DNA from: Pseudomonas piscis
GTDB lineage: Bacteria; Pseudomonadota; Gammaproteobacteria; Pseudomonadales; Pseudomonadaceae
NCBI RefSeq assembly: GCF_009380155.1
Contig: NZ_WHUV01000006.1
Coordinates: 248,001-312,000 of the forward strand
Reading direction: 5' to 3'
Length of the DNA: 64,000 bases
Shown here: positions 1 through 7,626 of the stretch, piece after piece
Layout: each line of letters starts with the position of its first letter
How positions within the stretch are numbered: position 1 is the first letter of the stretch
Made by a program: the position numbers and the translations under genes
The notes under the pieces: generated by a model
Told to the model about the DNA's origin: nothing
The model's input: the letters and a program-made list of their open reading frames with translations, nothing else
The model's database searches: none

Positions 1-984
1 CGTGGCATGCTCAAGCTCGCCGCACGTTTGTGCCGCAGCACCGGCAGCGACCAGGCCTATCTGTTGGGCAGCGGTAGCGAGGCGTGTGAAGCGGCGATCA
101 AGCTGGCGCGCAAATGGGGGCAACTGCATCGCGGTGGCGCGGCGGGCATCATCACCGCCAGCCAGGCTTGCCATGGCCGGGGGTTCGCCGCGCTGTCGGC
201 GTCTGCGGGCAATGCCACCGGCAATCGGTTCGAGCCGCGCCTGCCGGGTTTCAGCCAGGTGCCGTTCAATGACCTGCCGGCCCTGCATGCGGCGGTGGAT
301 GCACAAACCGTAGCGATCATGCTCGAGCCGATCCAGGGCGAGGCGGGAGTGGTGCCGGCCACCGAGCATTACCTCAAGGGCGTGGAGCGACTGTGCCGCG
401 AGCTGGGCATCCTGCTGATCTTCGATGAAGTCCAGACCGGTATCGGTCGTTGCGGCACCTTGCTGGCCGAACAACTGTATGGCGTGCGCGCCGACATCAT
501 CGCCCTGGGCAAGGGCCTGGGTGGCGGAGTGCCGCTGGCGGCCCTGCTGGCCCGAGGCAAGGCCTGCTGTTTCGAGCATGGCGAACTGGATGGCACTCAC
601 CACGGCAATGCCCTGATGACCTCGGCCGGGCTGGCGGTGCTCGACTGCCTCCAGGAGCAGGGCTTCTTGCAGCAAGTGCGCAGCAATGGCCAATATCTGG
701 GCCAGGGCCTGGTTCGCCTGGCCAGCCGTCATGCCCAGGGCCAGGTCCGTGGCCAAGGGCTGCTCTGGGGCATGACCCTGGCCGATGCCTCCGCCGAGGC
801 AGTGGTCAAGGCCGCCTTGCAGGAAGGGTTGCTGCTCAATGCCGTGCAACCGGACTGCCTGCGCTTCACCCCGGCGCTGACCGTGAGCAAGGGCAATATC
901 GATGAAATGCTGCTGCGCCTGGCCCGAGCCTTCGCCCGGGTCCGCACCGCGCAGCTGCAATGCCGCAAGGGGGTAGCCGTCTGA
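1..984 (+). CDS. Class III PLP-dependent aminotransferase, 5'-truncated
   Basis: The reading frame is open from the first base, so the N-terminus (probably 70-90 residues by comparison with the family) lies outside the window. Family signatures are clear: a region reading SGSEACEAAIKLARKWG, the PLP-ring Asp in LLIFDEVQTGIGR, and the Schiff-base Lys in IIALGKGLGGGVPL. The family transfers amino groups between amino acids and 2-oxo acids in the cytoplasm; the nearest relatives are acetylornithine/4-aminobutyrate-type enzymes. The substrate cannot be told from sequence. The stop overlaps the next gene's start by one base (TGATG), so the two are translationally coupled. A class III aminotransferase is reported, as I recall, in extended pqq clusters of P. 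fluorescens. That link is contextual, not a demonstrated role in PQQ synthesis. Confidence 0.9.
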   Translation, partial: RGMLKLAARLCRSTGSDQAYLLGSGSEACEAAIKLARKWGQLHRGGAAGIITASQACHGRGFAALSASAGNATGNRFEPRLPGFSQVPFNDLPALHAAVDAQTVAIMLEPIQGEAGVVPATEHYLKGVERLCRELGILLIFDEVQTGIGRCGTLLAEQLYGVRADIIALGKGLGGGVPLAALLARGKACCFEHGELDGTHHGNALMTSAGLAVLDCLQEQGFLQQVRSNGQYLGQGLVRLASRHAQGQVRGQGLLWGMTLADASAEAVVKAALQEGLLLNAVQPDCLRFTPALTVSKGNIDEMLLRLARAFARVRTAQLQCRKGVAV

Positions 985-1709
985 TGCGTGTATTGATCCT
1001 GCAGCACAGCGCGGCTGCCGGTCCGGGGCGAATCAACCAGTGGCTGCTGGAGCGCGCCACCTCGGTGCATATCTGCCATGTGCATGCCCAGGCCCGCCTG
1101 CCACGGCTCGACAGCTTCGACCTGCTGATCCTGCTGGGCGGCCCCATGAGTGTGCATGACGAAGTCCAGGCGCCCTGGCTGGTCGCGGAAAAGCGCCTGC
1201 TGCGCAAGGCCCTGTCCGCCGGCAAGCGCGTGCTGGGCATCGGCCTGGGCGGCCAGCTCCTGGCCCAGGCCCTGGGCGCCCAGGTACGTCCTTGCGCGGC
1301 CAGCGAGATTGGCTGGTGGCCGGTGGAAAAGTATCCCAGCGCCCAGGATTCTCCCTTGGGGCTGGCGTTGCCGGAACGCCTGATGGCCTTCCACTGGCAT
1401 GGTGAAAGTTTCGATCTGCCCAAGGGCGCCCTGCCGCTGTATCGCTCCGCCGCCTGTGCCAACCAGGGGTTCATCTGGCAGGAACGGGCCATTGGCTTGC
1501 AGTGCCTGCTGCAGAGCGATTTGCAGAGCATCGAGGCGCTGCTGCAATCGCGCCCCCGGGGTTGGTTGAGCGCCGAGCAGGATGCCGGGCCTGAAAGCGT
1601 CGAAGACCGCCAGGCGATCCTCGCCGGCATCCCCCATTGCAGCGGCCTGGCGCCGACCCTGTTCCGAGTGCTGGACTACTTGTCCGGGCCCCTGCCGACC
1701 TTGCGCTGA
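984..1709 (+). CDS. Class I glutamine amidotransferase-like protein, apparently inactive
   Basis: This 241-residue protein has the flavodoxin-like class I GATase layout: LLILLGGPMSVHD near residues 47-59 and the nucleophile-elbow segment VLGIGLGGQLLA at 83-94. In active GATases this elbow reads GxCxGxQ. Here the Cys is Gly87. The distal motif, normally QFHPE, reads GLQCLLQSD (171-179), so the catalytic His and Glu are replaced by Leu175 and Gln177. The whole triad is therefore missing although the fold motifs remain. The frame is intact and coupled to the upstream aminotransferase. It may have become a binding or regulatory partner of that enzyme. ATG at 984 is chosen because of the TGATG overlap. 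Confidence 0.8.
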   Translation: MRVLILQHSAAAGPGRINQWLLERATSVHICHVHAQARLPRLDSFDLLILLGGPMSVHDEVQAPWLVAEKRLLRKALSAGKRVLGIGLGGQLLAQALGAQVRPCAASEIGWWPVEKYPSAQDSPLGLALPERLMAFHWHGESFDLPKGALPLYRSAACANQGFIWQERAIGLQCLLQSDLQSIEALLQSRPRGWLSAEQDAGPESVEDRQAILAGIPHCSGLAPTLFRVLDYLSGPLPTLR

Positions 1710-1743
1710 CAGAATTCCTGAACCGTCTCGCGGTATAACGCAT

Positions 1744-1780
1744 CGCCCCGTGCCTGATCTTTCGCACGGGGCGTTTTTTT
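1744..1780 (+). terminator. Rho-independent terminator
   Basis: A perfect 10-bp stem (CGCCCCGTGC / GCACGGGGCG, 1744-1753 and 1764-1773) with a 10-base loop is followed by seven T. It lies 34 bases after the amidotransferase-like gene and ends that two-gene unit. Confidence 0.92.
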
Positions 1781-1974
1781 GTCCCCGTCTTTTCCAGGCC
1801 CGAACACCCCCAGCGGCATGGCTCTGAAGCTACTGAGCATGGTGCACAAACATGGGATCGAGATCCGCGCCTGAGCGGGTCATGGGCCGCTTGGCAATTG
1901 GGCTGAACCCTGGCCAGGGACCAGGGTCGATTGCAGGTAGGGCTCATCCGAGCCATTTCTGTCAGGAGTCATCC

Positions 1975-2133
1975 ATGGATCTGATCCGCATTATCTTCGC
2001 CATCCTGTTGCCGCCCCTTGGCGTGTTCCTGCAAGTGGGATTCGGCGGCGCCTTCTGGTTGAACATCCTGTTGACCTTGTGCGGATACATCCCCGGTATC
2101 GTGCATGCGGTGTACATCATCGCCAAGCGCTAG
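1975..2133 (+). CDS. Small membrane protein, YqaE/Pmp3 family
   Basis: A 52-residue protein beginning MDLIRIIFAILLPPLGVFLQ and ending in a second hydrophobic helix, LLTLCGYIPGIVHAVYII, plus a basic tail. This two-helix hairpin with the LPPLGVF motif is the hallmark of the Pmp3/YqaE (UPF0057) proteolipid family. These proteins affect membrane potential and salt or cold tolerance in several organisms. A ribosome site (AGGAG) lies 6 bases before the ATG. The upstream interval 1781-1974 has no other convincing gene. The stop codon is the first three bases of the adjacent inverted-repeat element, so the repeat abuts or has replaced the original gene end. Confidence 0.85.
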   Translation: MDLIRIIFAILLPPLGVFLQVGFGGAFWLNILLTLCGYIPGIVHAVYIIAKR

Positions 2134-2292
2134 CAGGCTGCTGAAAAACTACCTGCGTTGCCATCGCTGCGTTGAAAACAGGCTGGTGCGTCAGCCCGGT
2201 CACAATGCTCATTTACCACTCGTAAACTGCGCTTTTTCGTCTGTTTTCGCCTTGCGCTGGCTACCTCGCCTACGTTTTTCAACGGCCTGCTA
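2131..2292. repeat. 160-bp imperfect palindromic intergenic element
   Basis: The element starts TAGCAGGCTGCTGAAAAAC and ends GTTTTTCAACGGCCTGCTA. The ends are inverted copies with only a few mismatches. The inner halves (around GAAAACAGGC at 2173-2182 and CTGTTTTCGCC at 2241-2251) are also largely complementary, so the transcript could fold into one long hairpin. I recall similar sequences as dispersed intergenic repeats in fluorescent pseudomonads. It encodes no protein. A non-autonomous miniature element is one possibility. Confidence 0.75.
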
Positions 2293-2300
2293 GAAACCAT

Positions 2301-2323
2301 CAGGCCCGCTCTGGGCGGGCCTG
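2301..2323 (-). terminator. Hairpin terminator after the S9 peptidase gene
   Basis: CAGGCCCGC at 2301-2309 pairs perfectly with GCGGGCCTG at 2315-2323 around a 5-base loop. It lies 5 bases past the peptidase stop on the minus strand. The following T-tract is short and broken (ATGGTTTC), so termination may be partial or need the adjacent repeat. Confidence 0.65.
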
Positions 2324-2327
2324 ATAT

Positions 2328-4160
2328 TCAGTGCTGCGCCTGCAACACTTTGCGGTAGAACAACCATTCCTGCTCCAGGGCGTGCGCCTGGTTCTCGGCC
2401 TTGCGAAAGCCGTGGCGTTCCTCCGGGTAGTAATGGGCCTGGGCGCAAATTCCCTGTTCTTGCAGGGCCTTGAGCATGACCCGGGTCTGCTCGGGCACCA
2501 CCACCGCGTCCAGTTCACCCTGGAAGAAGACCACGGGCACCTGGATGTTGCTGGCGTGCAGCAAGGGCGTCCGGGCCAGGTAGCGCTCGCGGTCCTGCTC
2601 GGGATCGCCGATCAGCCAGTCCAGGTAGTCGCCTTCGAACTTGTGGGTGACCCGTGTCAGTGCCAGGGGATCGCTGACGCCATAGAGGCTGGCGCCGGCA
2701 CGAAAGACCCGGGCGAAGGCCAGTGCGCACAAGGTGGTGTAGCCACCGGCGCTGCCGCCGCGGATGAACGCTTGCCCGGGGTCGATCAGGCCTTGCTGGT
2801 CGAGGTAGGCCACCACCGCGCAGGCGTCTTCCACGTCCACTTCGCCCCAGCGCAGATGCAGGGCCTGGCGATAGGCCCGGCCGTAGCCGCTGCTGCCCCG
2901 GTAGTTGAGGTCGGCCACAGCGAAACCGCGCTGGGTCCAGAACTGGATGCGCGGATCGAGCATCGGATAGCAGGCCGAGGTCGGGCCGCCGTGGATGAAC
3001 ACCACCAGGGGTGGACGTCCCGCGCCATTCATGGCCGGGTAGAAAAAACCATGGGCCTGGCCCCCGCCGCTGGGATAGCGAAGGGTCTGCGGACGGCTGA
3101 TGAGCTCCGCAGGCAGGGGGGCGATGCCTCCGGCCAGGACCTGGACCTGGCTCGTGGCACGGTCGATGGCCAGCACTGCCGAGGGGCTGGTGGGCGAGGC
3201 CGCGATGCAATACAGCCGCTGCGAATCCAGGGCCAGGCTGCGAAAGCGGCTGTAGGCACCAGTGAAATCCTGCGGTGCAGCATCGGCCTGGTGTAGCCCG
3301 AGACGGCCGAAGCCTTCCTCGGTCCAAGTGCCCAGCCAGCTATCGTCGCCCAGTGGCAGCCAGGTACAGCCGCCCAGTTGCCAGGGGGCCGGGGCGTGGT
3401 CCGCCGGCGCGCAGGGCAGTGGGCGCAAGCCCAGGCCCGACTCGGCCCAGGGCTGCCAGAAACCCTGGCGGTCGGTGAGGCAATGCAGCTTGCCGTGCGG
3501 GTCGAAGCGCGGTTGTTGCAAGGATTCCGGCTCGTCGTTGCCCGCCACACAGCGCGGTTCGCCCCAACTGGCGTCGGCCAGGCGCTCGGCGAGCATCAGG
3601 CGGGTGCTGGTCCAGGGTTGGTGCGGGCGGTCCCATTCGATCCAGGCCAGGCGCTGGCCGTTGGGGCTCAGGGTCGGCGCGGCATAGAAGTCGGCGCCGG
3701 TCGCCAGGAGCTGGCGCTGGCCGCTGGCGCCGTCGAAGGCCACCAACTGGTGCCGGTCGGCGCATTCCTCCACGGCCAGCACCTGGCCGGCGTGCTGCTG
3801 CAGGTCGCCGTAGCGGCATTCGCCCTGGGTCAGGGCCACGGGGGCGCCCCCATCCAGCGGCTGGCGGTACAGCTGTTGGTCGCGTTCATTGACGAACACC
3901 AGGTTGTCCTGGCCGACGCAAAAGGCGCCGCCGCCGTATTCATAGACCCGGCTGCGGACGCTGAAGCCCGTGGGTGTCAGGCAGCGGGCCTGGCCCTGGT
4001 GCCAATGCCAGATCCGGCAGGCACCGTCCTCGGGGCGGTACTCGTTCCAGAACAAGCCGTGGGACGTCAGTTGCAGCTCGGCGAAGTCGACGCCGGCGGC
4101 CGTGGCCTGGCTGGCGCTGAAGGGCTCAACCCTTGGCGATGAGGCGTGAGTTTCGTTCAT
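2328..4160 (-). CDS. S9 prolyl oligopeptidase-family peptidase (pqq-linked)
   Basis: A 610-residue protein with an N-terminal beta-propeller half and a C-terminal alpha/beta-hydrolase domain. The catalytic triad is visible: Ser470 in GGSAGG, Asp551 in GELDAVV and His583 in EERHGF. There is no signal peptide, so it is probably cytoplasmic. The ATG overlaps the end of pqqE by 35 bases, which makes it the last member of the pqq operon. In P. aeruginosa and P. fluorescens a peptidase of this family is linked to pqqE under various names (pqqH/K/M by author), so no symbol is given. A role in processing or clearing PqqA-derived peptide is plausible but unproven. Confidence 0.88.
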   Translation of the reverse strand: MNETHASSPRVEPFSASQATAAGVDFAELQLTSHGLFWNEYRPEDGACRIWHWHQGQARCLTPTGFSVRSRVYEYGGGAFCVGQDNLVFVNERDQQLYRQPLDGGAPVALTQGECRYGDLQQHAGQVLAVEECADRHQLVAFDGASGQRQLLATGADFYAAPTLSPNGQRLAWIEWDRPHQPWTSTRLMLAERLADASWGEPRCVAGNDEPESLQQPRFDPHGKLHCLTDRQGFWQPWAESGLGLRPLPCAPADHAPAPWQLGGCTWLPLGDDSWLGTWTEEGFGRLGLHQADAAPQDFTGAYSRFRSLALDSQRLYCIAASPTSPSAVLAIDRATSQVQVLAGGIAPLPAELISRPQTLRYPSGGGQAHGFFYPAMNGAGRPPLVVFIHGGPTSACYPMLDPRIQFWTQRGFAVADLNYRGSSGYGRAYRQALHLRWGEVDVEDACAVVAYLDQQGLIDPGQAFIRGGSAGGYTTLCALAFARVFRAGASLYGVSDPLALTRVTHKFEGDYLDWLIGDPEQDRERYLARTPLLHASNIQVPVVFFQGELDAVVVPEQTRVMLKALQEQGICAQAHYYPEERHGFRKAENQAHALEQEWLFYRKVLQAQH

Positions 4161-5292
4161 TGCGAAATGCCAGTTGTTCGATGGTCTGGGTGGCGGTTTC
4201 GGACTCTTCCCGGGCCTTGAGGATCATCCCGTGGTGCGGCGACTTGCTGCATACCGGGTCGGCATTGCTGGCGTCGCCGGTCAGCATGAACGCCTGGCAG
4301 CGGCAGCCACCGAAGTCCTGTTCCTTCTCGTCGCAGGAGCGGCATGGCTCGGGCATCCAGTCGTAGCCGCGAAAGCGGTTGAAGCCGAAGGACTCATACC
4401 AGATGTGCTGCATGCTGTGCTCGCGCACATTGGGAAACTGTACCGGCAACTGCCGCGCGCCGTGGCAAGGCAGGGCGGTGCCGTCCGGGGTCACGGTGAG
4501 GAACAGGCTGCCCCAGCCGTTCATGCAGGCCTTGGGGCGTTCCTCGTAATAGTCCGGAGTGACGAAGATCAGCTTGCACGGGTGGCCCTGGGCCTCCAGC
4601 TTGGCGCGGTACTCGTTGGTGATGCGCTCGGCGCGCACCAGCTGCTCGCGGGTCGGTAGCAGGCCAACGCGGTTGAGCTGGGCCCAGCCATAGAACTGGC
4701 AGGTGGCCAATTCGACGAAGTCGGCTTCCAGGGCGATGCACAGCTCGATGATGCGGTCGATCTTGTCGATGTTGTGCCGATGGGTGACGAAGTTCAGCAC
4801 CATCGGGTAGCCGTGGGCCTTCACCGCACGGGCCATCTCCAGCTTCTGCGCGAAGGCCTTCTTCGAGCCGGCCAGCAGGTTGTTCACCTGCTCGTCGCTG
4901 GCCTGGAAGCTGATCTGGATATGGTCCAGGCCAGCCTTCTTGAAGTCGCTGATCTTCTGCTCGGTGAGGCCGATGCCGGAGGTGATCAGGTTGGTGTAGA
5001 ACCCCAGCTTGCGCGCCTCGCCGATCAGTTCGGCCAGATCCTGGCGCACCAGCGGTTCGCCGCCGGAAAAGCCCAGCTGCGCGGCGCCCATCTCCCGGGC
5101 CTCGCGAAACACCTTGAGCCACTGGGCGGTATCGAGCTCCTTGCCCTGTGCCGCGAAGTCCAGCGGGTTGGAGCAATACGGACATTGCAGCGGACAGCGA
5201 TAGGTCAGCTCGGCCAGCAGCCACAGTGGCAGGCCGATCTCCGGCTTGGCGGGCACGTTGGAGTCAGCCGAGTTCGATCCAGTGCTGGGCAC
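4126..5292 (-). CDS. pqqE: PqqA peptide cyclase (radical SAM enzyme)
   Basis: PqqE uses a radical-SAM [4Fe-4S] cluster to crosslink Glu16 and Tyr20 of the PqqA peptide, the first committed step of PQQ synthesis. The cluster ligands are Cys33, Cys37 and Cys40 in [17 protein letters not shown] is the SAM-binding GGEP motif. The C-terminal Cys-rich SPASM domain ([19 protein letters not shown], then DPVCSKS) holds auxiliary clusters. I chose the GTG at 5292 because a GGAGG sits 6 bases upstream of it, inside pqqD. The alternative GTG at 5256 has no ribosome site. The chosen start gives 388 residues and a 29-base overlap with pqqD, consistent with coupled translation. Confidence 0.96.
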   Translation of the reverse strand: MPSTGSNSADSNVPAKPEIGLPLWLLAELTYRCPLQCPYCSNPLDFAAQGKELDTAQWLKVFREAREMGAAQLGFSGGEPLVRQDLAELIGEARKLGFYTNLITSGIGLTEQKISDFKKAGLDHIQISFQASDEQVNNLLAGSKKAFAQKLEMARAVKAHGYPMVLNFVTHRHNIDKIDRIIELCIALEADFVELATCQFYGWAQLNRVGLLPTREQLVRAERITNEYRAKLEAQGHPCKLIFVTPDYYEERPKACMNGWGSLFLTVTPDGTALPCHGARQLPVQFPNVREHSMQHIWYESFGFNRFRGYDWMPEPCRSCDEKEQDFGGCRCQAFMLTGDASNADPVCSKSPHHGMILKAREESETATQTIEQLAFRNERNSRLIAKG

Positions 5293-5539
5293 GGGCGACC
5301 TCCATGAATTGCTCGATATCGTCACCGAGCTCGGCGACCCCGGGGAACTGCACCTGCAGTTCGCCGATGATCGCCGCCACGTCGCGCTCGCCATCGATCA
5401 AGCCGCCGATCAGGGCAGCGCTGTCGTTGAGCTTGATCATGCCCTCGGGGTACAGCAGGACATGGCCCTTTTGCGCCGGCTCGTACTGGAAGCGGTAGCC
5501 GGGGCGCCAGCGTGGGGTTTTGCTGCGATCGAAACTCAT
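5264..5539 (-). CDS. pqqD: PqqA-binding chaperone PqqD
   Basis: This 91-residue winged-helix-like protein of the RRE (RiPP recognition element) family presents the PqqA precursor to PqqE. Family motifs include [14 protein letters not shown] near the start, VLLYPEG, and [18 protein letters not shown]. The length is normal. It overlaps pqqC by four bases (ATGA) and pqqE by 29 bases, so pqqC-D-E are tightly coupled. Confidence 0.96.
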   Translation of the reverse strand: MSFDRSKTPRWRPGYRFQYEPAQKGHVLLYPEGMIKLNDSAALIGGLIDGERDVAAIIGELQVQFPGVAELGDDIEQFMEVARAQHWIELG

Positions 5540-6288
5540 AAGGTGATCCCTTTGTGCCAGACCCGCTGCTCGGTGACGCTGTGATAAGGCGGGCGGTTCA
5601 GTTCATAGGCCATGCTCATGGCGTCGAGCATGCTCCAAAGAATATCCAGTTTGAACTGGAGAATTTCCAGCATGCGCTCCTGGCCCGCGCGGGTGGTGTA
5701 GTGCTGCAAGGTGATGGCCAGGCCGTGCTCCACGTCTCGCCGGGCCTGGCCCAGGCGCGTGCGGAAGTACTGGTAGCCGGCCGGGTCGATCCACGGATAG
5801 TGCTGGGGCCAGCTGTCCAGGCGCGACTGGTGGATCTGCGGGGCGAACAGTTCGGTCAGGGAGCTGCTGGCGGCTTCCTGCCAACTGGCGCGCCGGGCGA
5901 AGTTGACGTAGGCATCCACGGCGAAACGCACCCCCGGCAATACCAGCTCCTGGGAGCGCAACTGGTCCGGGTCCAGGCCCACGGCCTGGCCCAGGCGCAG
6001 CCAGGCCTCGATGCCACCGTCCTCGCCTGGCGCGCCGTCATGGTCCAGCAGGCGCTGGATCCACTCGCGGCGTACTTCCCGGTCCGGGCAGTTGGCGAGG
6101 ATCGCCGCATCCTTCATGGGGATGTTCACCTGGTAGTAGAAGCGGTTGGCGACCCAGCCCTGGATCTGCTCGCGGCTGGCCCGGCCTTCGTACATCGCCA
6201 CGTGGTAGGGGTGATGGATGTGGTAATAGGCGCCCTTGGCGCGCAGGGCCTGTTCGAATTCGGCGGGGGACAGCGGGGTGTCGGTCAT
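5536..6288 (-). CDS. pqqC: Pyrroloquinoline-quinone synthase PqqC
   Basis: A cofactorless oxidase of the heme-oxygenase-like fold that performs the last ring closure and eight-electron oxidation to PQQ. The protein begins [20 protein letters not shown] and contains the active-site stretch [15 protein letters not shown]. The frame stays open 17 codons upstream, but the ATG at 6288 has a GGAG about 7 bases before it and gives 250 residues, the usual size. The 92-base gap to pqqB contains two perfect GC hairpins, CGCGGGC/GCCCGCG at 6315-6330 and GGCCCCAG/CTGGGGCC at 6342-6361. These may tune expression between pqqB and pqqC. Confidence 0.96.
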   Translation of the reverse strand: MTDTPLSPAEFEQALRAKGAYYHIHHPYHVAMYEGRASREQIQGWVANRFYYQVNIPMKDAAILANCPDREVRREWIQRLLDHDGAPGEDGGIEAWLRLGQAVGLDPDQLRSQELVLPGVRFAVDAYVNFARRASWQEAASSSLTELFAPQIHQSRLDSWPQHYPWIDPAGYQYFRTRLGQARRDVEHGLAITLQHYTTRAGQERMLEILQFKLDILWSMLDAMSMAYELNRPPYHSVTEQRVWHKGITL

Positions 6289-6380
6289 CTGGGTTCTCCG
6301 GGGCTTGGCCTGGTCGCGGGCGGGCCCGCGGTTGCGCACACGGCCCCAGGGCGCTGGGGCCGAGCTTGTGGGGATCGGCC

Positions 6381-7292
6381 CTACAGCTCAATACTCATTC
6401 CGTCGTAGGCCACTTCCACCTTTCGGCGTACCAGTTCGGCACGTTCGGCGGAGTCTTCGTCGAGGATCGGGTTGGTGTTGTTGATGTGGATAAGCACCTT
6501 GCGCTGGCGTGGCAGCTGCTCCAGCACTTCGAGCATGCCGCCGGGGCCGTTCTGCGCCAGGTGGCCCATCTCCCGGCCGGTGCGGGTGCCGACGCCACGG
6601 CGCTGCATCTCGTCGTCTTCCCACAAGGTGCCGTCCACCAGCAGGCAGTCGCTGGCGGCCATGATCTGCAGCAGCGGCGCGTCCACCTTGCCCAGGCCCG
6701 GCGCGTAGAACAGTTTGCCGCCAGTGCGCAGGTCCTCGACGATCAGGCCGATGTTGTCGCCCGGGTGCGGGTCGAAGCGATGGGGCGAGTAGGGCGGCGC
6801 TGCGCTGCGCAGGGGCAGCGGAGTGAAGCGCAGGTTGGGGCAGGCGGCCACGCTGAAGCTCCGGTCCAGTTCGATGCGGTTCCATTGCAGGCCGCCGTTC
6901 CAGTGGCTGAGCATCTTGAACAGCGGGAAACCGGTGCTCAGGTCCTCGTGGACCATGTCAGTGCACCAGACCTGGTGCGGGCAGCCTTCGCGCAGGCTGA
7001 GCAGGCCAGTGGTGTGGTCGATCTGGCTGTCCATGAGGATGATGGCACTGATCCCGGTATCGCGCAGGGCTCGGCCGGGTTGCATGGGGGCAAAGCCCTG
7101 CAGTTGGGCGCGAATATCCGGAGAAGCGTTGCACAGCACCCAGTTCACCCCGTCATCGGAGATCGCGATGGACGACTGGGTACGGGCCTGGGCGCGCAGG
7201 CTGCCGTCGCGAAATCCCGCGCAGTTCACGCAGTTGCAGTTCCACTGCGGAAAACCGCCGCCGGCGGCGGAACCTAGAATCTGGACAAACAT
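6381..7292 (-). CDS. pqqB: PQQ biosynthesis protein PqqB
   Basis: A 303-residue metallo-beta-lactamase-fold protein, the usual size. PqqB is reported to be a non-heme iron hydroxylase acting on the diamino-acid intermediate released from PqqA. A structural Cys cluster is visible at Cys19, Cys21 and Cys24 ([10 protein letters not shown]). Further on, [12 protein letters not shown] replaces the classical HxHxDH metal motif, as expected for PqqB. The ATG at 7292 has an AGGGAG ribosome site. pqqA lies 103 bases upstream across a hairpin. Confidence 0.96.
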   Translation of the reverse strand: MFVQILGSAAGGGFPQWNCNCVNCAGFRDGSLRAQARTQSSIAISDDGVNWVLCNASPDIRAQLQGFAPMQPGRALRDTGISAIILMDSQIDHTTGLLSLREGCPHQVWCTDMVHEDLSTGFPLFKMLSHWNGGLQWNRIELDRSFSVAACPNLRFTPLPLRSAAPPYSPHRFDPHPGDNIGLIVEDLRTGGKLFYAPGLGKVDAPLLQIMAASDCLLVDGTLWEDDEMQRRGVGTRTGREMGHLAQNGPGGMLEVLEQLPRQRKVLIHINNTNPILDEDSAERAELVRRKVEVAYDGMSIEL

Positions 7293-7341
7293 GGGCGCTC
7301 CCTGGGCTGTGACTTGAAGATTGTGGACGACTGAAAATGAA

Positions 7342-7366
7342 AACGCCCCGGACGGGCCGAGGCGTT
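7342..7366 (-). terminator. Attenuator-like hairpin between pqqA and pqqB
   Basis: On the minus strand AACGCCTCGG and CCGGGGCGTT form a 10-bp stem with one G-T pair, a 5-base loop, and then a T-rich tract (TTTTCATTTTC). Its place directly after pqqA suggests partial termination, so that the PqqA substrate peptide is made in excess over the enzymes. Confidence 0.75.
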
Positions 7367-7395
7367 GCGCTGGATGTTCCGACCTAGGTCAGAAA

Positions 7396-7470
7396 TCAGC
7401 GGCTGGCGAAGTACATGGTGACTTCGAAGCCGATGCGCAGGTCAGTGTAAGCAGGTTTGGACCAAGTCAT
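7396..7470 (-). CDS. pqqA: PQQ precursor peptide PqqA
   Basis: A 24-residue ribosomally made precursor. It starts [17 protein letters not shown] and carries the diagnostic E-x3-Y pair, Glu16 and Tyr20, which PqqE joins to build the PQQ skeleton. It ends SR-stop. A strong AAGGAG ribosome site lies 7 bases before the ATG. The gene stands alone between a 156-base upstream region and a hairpin, the usual layout for high pqqA expression. Confidence 0.98.
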   Translation of the reverse strand: MTWSKPAYTDLRIGFEVTMYFASR

Positions 7471-7626
7471 GAAAATGCTCCTTTGAGGTGGGTGGGACGG
7501 GTGTTGCCTATACATATAGTCCACCTCCGGGCGGAGATGTTCAGATGCTTAGGCGGCTATCTTACTAAATTCCCATAACGGCTTGCCTGCAATTCTAAAG
7601 AAAGCTCATTACAGCGCTGGTAACGA
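7471..7626 (-). promoter_or_regulatory. pqqA leader/promoter region
   Basis: This 156-base gap between pqqF and pqqA is much more AT-rich than its surroundings. On the minus strand it contains TTAGTAAGAT and CTATATGTATAG, possible -10-like elements. I cannot assign a confident -35. An internal promoter for pqqABCDE is inferred from position and composition. Confidence 0.4.

Noticed and set aside
1818-1874. 18-codon frame starting MALKLLSMVHK upstream of the Pmp3-like gene
   Set aside because: No ribosome site and no recognised family. It could be chance or a remnant.
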